A stretch of DNA of 9,084 bases, taken from contig CAINMG010000067.1 in the NCBI GenBank assembly GCA_903850725.1, forward strand, positions 1 through 9,084, read 5' to 3'. Below are positions 1 to 6,695 of this stretch, piece by piece. The notes beneath the pieces are model-generated. The model was not told where the DNA came from. It saw nothing but the letters and a program-made list of their open reading frames with translations, and did no database searches. Source of the DNA: Candidatus Staskawiczbacteria bacterium (lineage in GTDB: Bacteria > Patescibacteriota > Minisyncoccia > Minisyncoccales > Staskawiczbacteraceae). The translations under genes were made by a program, and so were the position numbers. Within the stretch, counting starts at the first letter, position 1; every line of letters starts with the position of its first letter.

Positions 1-1
1 A

Positions 2-1531
2 GTTTTACCAAGTTTTGCATCGGCTTCTTGGTACAACCCATTTTCCTGGGATATTTGGCAAAAAATCACCAGTGTTTTTCAAAAATTTCAGGTTGTCCAA
101 ATTCAGCTAGAAAAGAAAACGCAAGAAAATAAACAGGATACAAAATTAAAAAATATCGAAAACTTAAATCAGGAAAATTCTCAAAATTTAGATAATTCAA
201 AAATAGAAAATAATATTGCAAATAAAATCGATAACTGTGCTAAAGCTGGTGGAGTTTTTTGTGGTAACGGTCAATGTCCATCTGGATCTAAAATTATTGA
301 TGATAAAGATTGTTGTTTGGGGGCTTGCTATGATACAACAAAAACATGTGCTAAGTCAGGAGGATTCTTTAGTACCTTTAACGAATGTAAAGGGGATAGG
401 GTGAGTTCCGTTGAAACAATGACAAAAGGGTTTAATGATGTTTGTTGTATTGGTAAGAAAGAAAATTGTGTTGCAAAGGTTGGGCAAACTGCTTTTGAAG
501 GATGTAGCTCTTCGTGTGATTCATGTTTTTGTACAGACAATAAATATCCTATAAAAAGGTCAGATGCACTGGAACATAATAGAACATGGGATGATTATAG
601 AAAAATTTGGATTTGTTTGCTCAATCCAGTTCAAAATTATTCAGAATGGTATCCTTACGGATCTTCGTGGCAACCACCAAGTGGATATAACAATGCGTGT
701 ACAAGTGGTATTTTAACCAAAGCTTGTCGCTGTGGAGATTATGCCTGTGGTTTTGTTGGGGGAACCAATAGTTGTGAAAATGGTAAATGTAGTAGTAAAA
801 ATAACGAATGTAATATTTTATCAAACGGACAATCTAGTGAGTGCGATGACAAAAATCTAGGCACATATGATGCTTGCATTCAAGATGTCCATAAAAATAA
901 ATATGTTTGTAGTCACAAAACAATACCGGATTCTGAAAATAATATAAAATGCTCCGATGGCACAGTTTGGGGAAAGTGCTCTGTCTCCAAACCAAAAATG
1001 TGCGCCACAGACGGTATTACTGGAAAACCAACATTTATCAGTGATTGCATAACTTGCGGATGTTTATCTGGTTTAACTTGTGATGTTAAAAGTAATCTGT
1101 GTTATGATGCATCCGCAAAGACTCAATATATGTTTACTGATTCAGATTTTCAGACAGTGGGGTATGACAGCTCGAAATTTGTTAATAGCACATCAACGCA
1201 ATTTGTTTCTGCTTCTAATAGTGAAACCGCAACTTTATATAGACAGGAAGCAAAGTCTTACACAGTTCAAATTTTGCATTATCAAGGATCTTTTGCATCC
1301 TCTGTTTTTGACAATGATTTAATTATTTATCAGCTTTTCAAACCAACTGTTTTAAAAAATAATGAATATGGTGATCGTTCGGTCAGGATGAAATTAACTG
1401 CGACTAACGGAGTCGAGGGGAGAATTTTATTAATCCAAAAAGGTAATGACGAATTAGAATTTGTTTATTTGTTGTCTGATGAAGTAAAAATAAATAATTT
1501 AGTGCAAGTTGGATTATCAAAAATAAAATAA
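2..1531 (+). CDS. Exported cysteine-rich protein, 5' end outside window
   Basis: The frame is open from base 2 to the TAA at 1529-1531 (509 residues visible), so the gene starts left of the window; the internal ATG at 317 is not the real start. The first visible residues, VLPSFASA then SWYNPFSW, look like the end of a signal peptide with an A-S-A cleavage site, so the protein is probably exported. A Lys/Asn/Gln-rich linker follows (about residues 30-77). Residues 79-367 hold 34 cysteines, an even number that suggests disulfides. Two neighbouring modules share the pattern C-A-K-x-G-G-x-F and a later C-C pair (about residues 79-106 and 113-150). Residues 368-509 have no cysteine and look beta-rich. 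I do not recognise a named family. Secretion and a surface or adhesion role are inference. It is followed by its own terminator, so it is probably a separate unit from serS. Confidence 0.85.
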   Translation, partial: VLPSFASASWYNPFSWDIWQKITSVFQKFQVVQIQLEKKTQENKQDTKLKNIENLNQENSQNLDNSKIENNIANKIDNCAKAGGVFCGNGQCPSGSKIIDDKDCCLGACYDTTKTCAKSGGFFSTFNECKGDRVSSVETMTKGFNDVCCIGKKENCVAKVGQTAFEGCSSSCDSCFCTDNKYPIKRSDALEHNRTWDDYRKIWICLLNPVQNYSEWYPYGSSWQPPSGYNNACTSGILTKACRCGDYACGFVGGTNSCENGKCSSKNNECNILSNGQSSECDDKNLGTYDACIQDVHKNKYVCSHKTIPDSENNIKCSDGTVWGKCSVSKPKMCATDGITGKPTFISDCITCGCLSGLTCDVKSNLCYDASAKTQYMFTDSDFQTVGYDSSKFVNSTSTQFVSASNSETATLYRQEAKSYTVQILHYQGSFASSVFDNDLIIYQLFKPTVLKNNEYGDRSVRMKLTATNGVEGRILLIQKGNDELEFVYLLSDEVKINNLVQVGLSKIK

Positions 1532-1571
1532 CTATAAATTAATTCAAAAATATAAATCTAGTTTATTAAAT

Positions 1572-1595
1572 AAAAAAACGGCCTAGGCCGTTTTT
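1572..1595 (+). terminator. Intrinsic terminator after the cysteine-rich gene
   Basis: A perfect palindrome covers 1574-1595, built on ACGGC-CTAG-GCCGT, with seven A before it and five T after it. It lies about 40 nt after the stop of the cysteine-rich gene. The A and T runs on both sides would let it work in either direction, but the gene on each side lies on the plus strand, so it most likely ends the upstream transcript. Confidence 0.85.
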
Positions 1596-1649
1596 GTCAA
1601 TGGTGGACGGACTTTGAAAACTTTGGTATTATTAATGAATGAATTAAAT

Positions 1650-1677
1650 CTGGATTCCCGTTTGCACGGGAATGACA
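1650..1677 (+). repeat. Short palindromic repeat, copy 1 (ATTCCC-N8-GGGAAT)
   Basis: This 28-bp unit starts CTGGATTCCC and ends GGGAATGACA, with stem ATTCCCG/CGGGAAT and a six-base loop. The same ends recur at 8643-8670 (inverted) and 8688-8716. The core ATTCCC-N8-GGGAAT has the same form as the dRS3 repeats known from Neisseria; whether they are related is not shown. The unit ends 9 nt before the serS start, so the hairpin would lie in the serS leader. It also creates a spurious upstream ATG at 1672. Confidence 0.85.
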
Positions 1678-1686
1678 GCTAAAAAT

Positions 1687-2934
1687 ATGCTTGATATAAA
1701 TAGAATTCGTAACAATAAAGAAGAGGTTAAAAATGCGCTTTTAAAGAGGTTAAAGCCAGAAGATTTGGATTTGGATGGCGTTTTGGTTTTAGATGACAAA
1801 AGAAAGCAATTATTAACTGAAGTGGAAAAATTAAAAGCTGAGCGAAACAAAAACTCTAAAACTAAACCAACTCCCGAAGTAATAGCTCAAATGAAAGAAA
1901 TTGGTGAAAGAATAAAAAAATTAGATACTGACGTTGCCAATGTTGAGGAAGAGTTAAAAACAAAATTATCTGAATTGCCAAATACTCCTGCAGATGATGT
2001 GATAGCTGGTGGAAAAGAAAGCAATAAGGTTATAAGGCAATTTGGCAAAAAACCTAAATTCACCTTTGTCCCCAAAGATCATGTAGAATTAGCTACAAGT
2101 TTAAATTTAATTGATTATGAAAGAGGAGCTAAAATGTCTGGATCTGGATTTTGGATATACAAGGGAGATGGAGCTATCTTAGAATGGGCTTTGCTTAATT
2201 ATTTTATTGCATTTCATAGAAAAAATAAATATACATTTTTATTAGCTCCTTATTTGCTAACTGAAAAATCTGCCTATACTTCAGGGCACCTACCAAAATT
2301 TAAAGATGATTTATACTGGAATCAAGATGGTTTATGTTTAAATGCCACTTCTGAGATGATGGTGGGGAATTACCATAGAGACGAAGTACTTGCTGGAAAA
2401 GATTTACCTTTGAAATATTTTTCTTATTCTGCATGCTTTAGAAGAGAGGCGGGAAGTTATAGAAAAGAAGAAAGGGGAATGGTTCGAGGTCACCAGTTTA
2501 ATAAAATTGAAATGTTCCAGTTTACAAAGCCAGAAGATTCGTGGAAAGCTTTTGATGAGTTGGTAAAAAATGCAGAAAAATTAGTAGATGGATTAGGTTT
2601 GCATTTTCAATCTGTAAAATTAGCCGCAGAAGATGCCTCAGCTGCAATGGCAAAAACAATTGATATTGAAGTTTGGATTGAAAGTATGGGAATATATAAA
2701 GAAGTAAGTTCAGCTTCAAATGCTTTAGATTATCAAGCAAGACGAGGAAATATAAAATTTAGAAATCCAGAAACTGATAAAAATGAATTTGTTCACACTT
2801 TAAATGCTTCGGGTCTGGCTACAAGTAGATTAATTCCTGCAATTTTAGAGCAATTTCAACAAAAAGACGGATCAGTAAAAGTGCCAAAAGTTTTGCAAAA
2901 ATACACAGGTTTTAAAGTTATAAAGCAGAAATAA
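1687..2934 (+). CDS. serS: Seryl-tRNA synthetase
   Basis: Class II aminoacyl-tRNA synthetase that charges tRNA-Ser with serine in the cytoplasm; 415 residues, near the usual length of about 425. The N-terminus MLDINRIRNN is typical and decides the start at 1687; the in-frame ATG at 1672 lies inside a repeat and would add five odd residues. Residues about 30-100 form the charged helical arm (coiled coil) that grips the long variable arm of tRNA-Ser. The catalytic core shows a TSE triplet at 221-223 where TAE is usual, motif 2 beginning FRREAGS at 251, RGHQFNKIE at 267-275, QARRGNIKFR, and motif 3 TLNASGLATSR at 371-381. The stretch after LGLHF reads KLAAEDAS where many bacterial enzymes have C-T-G-D-L/M-G, so this is a diverged member. 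No Shine-Dalgarno sequence is seen. It is separated from the next gene by a stem-loop repeat. Confidence 0.96.
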   Translation: MLDINRIRNNKEEVKNALLKRLKPEDLDLDGVLVLDDKRKQLLTEVEKLKAERNKNSKTKPTPEVIAQMKEIGERIKKLDTDVANVEEELKTKLSELPNTPADDVIAGGKESNKVIRQFGKKPKFTFVPKDHVELATSLNLIDYERGAKMSGSGFWIYKGDGAILEWALLNYFIAFHRKNKYTFLLAPYLLTEKSAYTSGHLPKFKDDLYWNQDGLCLNATSEMMVGNYHRDEVLAGKDLPLKYFSYSACFRREAGSYRKEERGMVRGHQFNKIEMFQFTKPEDSWKAFDELVKNAEKLVDGLGLHFQSVKLAAEDASAAMAKTIDIEVWIESMGIYKEVSSASNALDYQARRGNIKFRNPETDKNEFVHTLNASGLATSRLIPAILEQFQQKDGSVKVPKVLQKYTGFKVIKQK

Positions 2935-2938
2935 TTAC

Positions 2939-3015
2939 GCTCGGCAATCAAATTTTTCTGCGCGCCACGGCCTCTCTACGGGGCACCCGCGTGCTCGAAA
3001 AATTTATTGCCTCGC
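2939..3015 (+). repeat. 77-bp GC-rich stem-loop repeat, copy 1
   Basis: It starts 4 nt after the serS stop and ends 13 nt before the hydrolase start. The outer arms pair: GC, then a TC/TC mismatch, then GGCAAT with ATTGCC, one bulged base, then AAATTTTTC with GAAAAATTT. Between the arms lies a GC-rich centre containing GCGCGCCACGGCCTCTCT. A second copy is at 7727-7805 in the same orientation. The arm differences between copies compensate each other, which supports a folded RNA or DNA hairpin. A T-rich run (CTTCTTTTC) follows, so it might also act as a terminator or attenuator. Confidence 0.88.
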
Positions 3016-3028
3016 TTCTTTTCATTAA

Positions 3029-3772
3029 ATGAAAACACTTATTATTTTACATGGCTGGCAGAGTTCAGCTAAAAGGTGGGAAAAAGTTAAAGAAATAATT
3101 GAAGAACATGGTATTAGGGTCTTGTGTCCAAATATTCCTGGTTTTAAAAGTGGAAATGAATTAAAGGAGGTATGGAATTTGGATAATTACATTGATTGGT
3201 TTTCTGATTTTGTTATGCAACAAAAATTAGAATATCCTGATATTGAAGATGGTTTCTATTTGCTTGGTCATTCATTTGGAGGCAGAATGACAATCAAAAT
3301 TGCTTCTAAAAAGATTTTAAAATTAAAGGGGGTTATTTTAGTTTCTGCAGCTGGTGTAAAAAGAAACCAAACAATCCATGGTGAAATAATGGGTTTAGCT
3401 GCCAAGTTGATGAGGGCTTTTAACTTGGGAGACAGGCCAATGTCAAAAAATGCCTATAATTTTCTTAGAGTATTTTTTTACCGCTATATAATAAGAAAGA
3501 CAGATTATTTAAATGCAAAGGGAACCTTAAATGATACTATAAAAAATATTTTAGCAGAGGATTTAAAAATGGTATTATCTGATATTTTGGAGCCTACAAA
3601 AATAATTTGGGGAGATAAAGATAGAATTACCCCTTTGAGAGATGCTAATTTAATGAAGGAAAAAATAATAAATTCAGAGTTAGAAGTTTTTAAAGGAGTG
3701 GGACATATGCCTTATAATGAATGTCCAGAAAAGTTAGCTGAATCTATCATGAAGTTTATTAATAAAAATTAA
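3029..3772 (+). CDS. Alpha/beta hydrolase
   Basis: A 247-residue alpha/beta-hydrolase-fold protein, probably cytoplasmic (no signal peptide). The oxyanion-loop motif HGW is at 8-10, the nucleophile elbow GHSFGG at 80-85 with Ser82, the acid is probably Asp198 in WGDKDRITP, and the catalytic His is His226 in GVGHMPY, so the triad looks complete. The cap region (about 115-180) is basic and helical. The family covers esterases, lipases, thioesterases and C-C hydrolases; the substrate cannot be told from sequence. Its stop directly abuts the ATG of the Mur ligase, which points to co-transcription and a possible role in envelope or lipid metabolism (inference). No Shine-Dalgarno sequence is visible; the leader is the T-rich end of the repeat just upstream. 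Confidence 0.92.
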   Translation: MKTLIILHGWQSSAKRWEKVKEIIEEHGIRVLCPNIPGFKSGNELKEVWNLDNYIDWFSDFVMQQKLEYPDIEDGFYLLGHSFGGRMTIKIASKKILKLKGVILVSAAGVKRNQTIHGEIMGLAAKLMRAFNLGDRPMSKNAYNFLRVFFYRYIIRKTDYLNAKGTLNDTIKNILAEDLKMVLSDILEPTKIIWGDKDRITPLRDANLMKEKIINSELEVFKGVGHMPYNECPEKLAESIMKFINKN

Positions 3773-5395
3773 ATGGATATATTTGTTAAAATACTAATAT
3801 TTTTTTGGGTTATAGTTTCTGTAAAGCAGATTTTGTTTTGGATAAATTTGTGGCAGTTAAAAGATTATCATATACCAAGGTTTATTGACCATTTTAGAAC
3901 TGCAAAAGGTAAGGAGTTGATTTTTAATAAGCTAAGAATTTTAAAAATTGTATTATTTGTTATATTTTTGATATTAATTCTATCACCATCAATTGTTTAT
4001 ATCCAGCTGATATTTTATATTATAATTGCTGTTTATCTTACTGAAGTAGTTTTATTTTTAAGGCAAATGATAAATAGAAATTTTAAAAAACCAAAGTTTA
4101 CTAAAAAAACTTTATTTTTGATTTTATTTTCATTTGCGTTTTTTGCTTTATTTTTATTTACAACTCAGCATGCAATAGATTTGTTGGTTTTGGATATTTT
4201 GACACCAATAATTATTTCTTTGGTGGCTTTGTCTTTCCAGCCAATTGTGGTTTTAGTAAGAAATAAAATTTTAAAAGAAGCTAAAAAAATTATATCTCAG
4301 AGAAAAGATTTGCTTGTGATTGGTATTACGGGTTCTTATGGCAAAACCACAACCAAGGAATTTCTAAATACAATATTGTCTAGTAAATATAATGTTTTAG
4401 CAACACAAGAACACAAAAATTCTGAAATGGGAATTGCTCAAACTATTTTAAAAGATTTAACGTCAGAGCATAAGATTTTTATTGTGGAAATGGGGGCCTA
4501 TAAAAAAGGCGGAATAAAATTATTGGCTGATATTGTAAAGCCACGCATTGGCATGGTGACTGGAGTGACTGTTCAGCACTTATCATTGTTTGGAAGTTTA
4601 GAAAATTTATTATCTGCTGAGGGCGGTAGAGAATTGGCAGAGGCCATTCCTCAAGACGGATTTTTGGTGTTAAATGGAGAGAATAAATATTGTCTGGATT
4701 TATATAAAAGTTTAAGCACAAATAAAAAAATCTATACAGAAGAAGGTAGTAAAATTGAGTCAGATATTTTTGCAAAAGATATTGGAGTTACAAAAGATAA
4801 ATTAAATTTTGTGGCTATGTCAAAAGATAAAAATATCATGCATTTTGATGCAAATATTTTAGGAAGACACAATTTGCAAAATTTACTTGGAGCAATTTTG
4901 GTGGCTAAAGAAGTTGGTATGAGTTTGGAAGAAATTACAAATGCTGTAAAAAATATTAGACCAGAGCAAGCTGGTATTGTAGCAAAAAAAGGCACACATG
5001 GAATAAATATTATTGATTCATCTTATTCGTCAAACCCAGATGGGGCTATTGCAGATTTAGATTGTTTAAATTTGTTTGAAGCTAAGAAAGTTGTTGTGAT
5101 GCCTTGTTTGATTGAGCTTGGAGAAAAATCAAAAGAAATGCATAAAATGATTGGTAAAAAAATTGCACAAGTTTGCGATTTAGCAATTATTACTACAAAA
5201 GATAAATTTGAAGAAATAAAAAAGGGAGCTATCGAAAATGGCATGGAAGCAAAAAATATTTTATTTTTGGAAAATTCAGAAGAAATTTTTCACAAAATTA
5301 CCACATTCTGTAAAGATGGTGACTCAGTTTTGTTAGAAGGCCGCGTTCCAGATAAATTAATAAAATTACTAAGTAACAGGTCTAATGAAAAATAA
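3773..5395 (+). CDS. Membrane-fused MurF-like Mur ligase
   Basis: A 540-residue protein in two parts. Residues 1-165 are hydrophobic, with about five likely membrane segments (about 3-25, 57-74, 76-97, 113-131, 138-162). Residues 180-535 are a Mur ligase: ATP loop GITGSYGKTTT (184-194), EMGA (239-242), VQHLSLFGS, GRHNLQN (364-370), and SSYSSNPDG (416-424) where MurF normally has D-x-Y-N-A-N-P. MurF adds D-Ala-D-Ala to the UDP-MurNAc-tripeptide; here the usual N-terminal substrate-binding domain is absent and membrane helices stand in its place. The region that holds the carbamylated Lys in classical Mur ligases reads SAEGGRELAE, with no Lys. The closest known function is therefore MurF, but a lipid-linked or altered substrate is possible. 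It starts immediately after the hydrolase stop and overlaps the next gene by 11 nt. Confidence 0.88.
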   Translation: MDIFVKILIFFWVIVSVKQILFWINLWQLKDYHIPRFIDHFRTAKGKELIFNKLRILKIVLFVIFLILILSPSIVYIQLIFYIIIAVYLTEVVLFLRQMINRNFKKPKFTKKTLFLILFSFAFFALFLFTTQHAIDLLVLDILTPIIISLVALSFQPIVVLVRNKILKEAKKIISQRKDLLVIGITGSYGKTTTKEFLNTILSSKYNVLATQEHKNSEMGIAQTILKDLTSEHKIFIVEMGAYKKGGIKLLADIVKPRIGMVTGVTVQHLSLFGSLENLLSAEGGRELAEAIPQDGFLVLNGENKYCLDLYKSLSTNKKIYTEEGSKIESDIFAKDIGVTKDKLNFVAMSKDKNIMHFDANILGRHNLQNLLGAILVAKEVGMSLEEITNAVKNIRPEQAGIVAKKGTHGINIIDSSYSSNPDGAIADLDCLNLFEAKKVVVMPCLIELGEKSKEMHKMIGKKIAQVCDLAIITTKDKFEEIKKGAIENGMEAKNILFLENSEEIFHKITTFCKDGDSVLLEGRVPDKLIKLLSNRSNEK

Positions 5396-6695
5396 ATTTA
5401 AACCAATATCAATATCACTAAGTCCTAATGTAGAAAAGGATGATGTTTTGCTTGCTTTAAATTTGCTTATAAGACCATGGAAATGGAAACAAGGAAAAGA
5501 AATAAAAATATTAGAAAATGAATTTGCAAATTATTTAGGGGTAAAGTATGCAGTTTCTTTTAATTCTGGAAGAAGTTCTCTATATGCAATTCTGAAAGCC
5601 CTAAGCGCTAGCCCCGAGCAGAGTCGAGGGGAAGGCGAAGGGTTAAAATCTGGTGATAATGTTTTGCTTCAAGCTTTTACTTGTAATGCTTCAATAAATC
5701 CAGCCTTGTGGCTTGCTTTAAATCCTATTTATGTTGATTGCAATCAAGAAAATTTTAATATGGATATTGATGATTTAAAAAAGAAAATTATAATAAACAA
5801 AAATTCAAGAGTTTTAATTATTCAACATACTTTTGGCTTGCCAGCTAATATGAAAGAAATTGTGGAAATTGCAGAAAATAATAATTTAATTTTAATTGAA
5901 GACTGTGCTCATAGTTTGGGGGCCAGCTATAATGGTAAATTAACTGGAACTTTTGGCAAGGCTGGATTCTTTAGTTTTTCCAGAGATAAAGTTATTTCTT
6001 GTGTTTATGGTGGCTTGGCAGTAACTAATGACTCTTCACTTGCAAAAAAACTTTTGCAACTTCAGGACAAGTTTGGTCAACCAAACCTATTTTGGATTAT
6101 GCAACAACTATTACATCCAATTTTGCTTTATTTTATAATTTTGCCAGTTTATAATTTCTTTAATTTAGGGAAAATTTTTTTAATTTTTTCTCAAATAACT
6201 CATATTTTGTCCAAAGCAGTTCACTGGAAAGAAAAGCAAGGTGAAATGCCTGATTATTTTCCAAAAGCTTTGCCAAATGCTTTAGCTATTTTGGCACTGA
6301 ATCAATTTTCAAAGCTAGATAAATTTTATAATCATAGGAAAAAATTGTTTGACTACTATTTGGAAAAATTAAAAAACACGAAGTTTGTTTTGCCAGAAAC
6401 TCCGCAAGGATATAAACCAAGTTACTTAAGATTTACTGTAAGACATCCAAATGCTCATAAGATTATTTATGATGCATGGCATAAAGAAAATATTTTACTG
6501 GGGGATTGGTATACAACTCCAATTGCTCCATTTGATACAAATTTAAAAAAGATGCATTATAAAGAAGAAAGTTGTCTTAACGCTGAGATTTTAGCAGAAA
6601 CAACTTTAAATTTACCAACTCATATCAATATAACAGAAAAAGATGCAGAAAGAATAATAGAATTTTTAAAAAAATATGAATCAAATGGAAATTAA
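5385..6695 (+). CDS. DegT/DnrJ/EryC1/StrS-family PLP aminotransferase
   Basis: A 436-residue fold-type I PLP enzyme. The N-terminal part has the NSGRSSLYA cofactor-loop pattern at 60-68 and LLQAFTCNAS (94-103). IEDCAHSLGA (171-180) supplies Asp173 for the pyridine nitrogen, and FSFSRDKVIS (196-205) supplies the likely Schiff-base Lys202, followed by GGLAVTND. The family usually transfers an amino group to a keto-sugar nucleotide; the substrate here is unknown. Two oddities stand out. Residues 74-85 are a GC-rich, in-frame insertion just before the conserved GLKSGD turn. Residues about 235-275 are strongly hydrophobic (LLYFIILPVYNFF and more), which is unusual for this soluble family and suggests membrane contact. 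The start overlaps the Mur ligase end by 11 nt and the end overlaps the FemAB gene, so translation is probably coupled. Confidence 0.9.
   Translation: MKNKFKPISISLSPNVEKDDVLLALNLLIRPWKWKQGKEIKILENEFANYLGVKYAVSFNSGRSSLYAILKALSASPEQSRGEGEGLKSGDNVLLQAFTCNASINPALWLALNPIYVDCNQENFNMDIDDLKKKIIINKNSRVLIIQHTFGLPANMKEIVEIAENNNLILIEDCAHSLGASYNGKLTGTFGKAGFFSFSRDKVISCVYGGLAVTNDSSLAKKLLQLQDKFGQPNLFWIMQQLLHPILLYFIILPVYNFFNLGKIFLIFSQITHILSKAVHWKEKQGEMPDYFPKALPNALAILALNQFSKLDKFYNHRKKLFDYYLEKLKNTKFVLPETPQGYKPSYLRFTVRHPNAHKIIYDAWHKENILLGDWYTTPIAPFDTNLKKMHYKEESCLNAEILAETTLNLPTHINITEKDAERIIEFLKKYESNGN
5599..5642 (+). repeat. GC-rich in-frame insert within aminotransferase gene
   Basis: This 44-nt stretch is about 68% GC inside a very AT-rich gene. 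It contains CCCCGAGCAGAGTCGAGGGG (5613-5632), whose ends CCCC and GGGG can pair. The extra codons are about 5604-5639 (12 codons, SASPEQSRGEGE), placed between KAL and GLKSGD, where family members normally run straight on. It resembles the dispersed palindromic elements that insert in frame into genes in some bacteria (for example the Rickettsia palindromic elements). No second copy is seen in this window. Confidence 0.65.

Noticed and set aside
328..540. Minus-strand ORFs opposite the larger genes (also at 621-824, 1644-1850, 4479-4775, 4732-4995, 5023-5244)
   Set aside because: Antisense shadows of well-supported genes, with low-complexity, unconvincing translations.
317..1531. Start of the cysteine-rich protein at the ATG at 317
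   Set aside because: The same frame is open back to base 2, includes a likely signal-peptide end, and 317 would cut through the first Cys module.
1601..1649. Promoter for serS
   Set aside because: TTGAAA- and TATTAT-like words are present but with wrong spacing; AT-richness makes chance matches likely.
1672..1686. Upstream in-frame ATG of serS
   Set aside because: It lies in the palindromic repeat; family N-termini begin with the MLDI-type motif encoded from 1687.
2935..3028. tRNA or other known structural RNA in the serS-hydrolase gap
   Set aside because: No cloverleaf, no T-loop sequence; the stem layout does not fit a tRNA, and a second copy exists.
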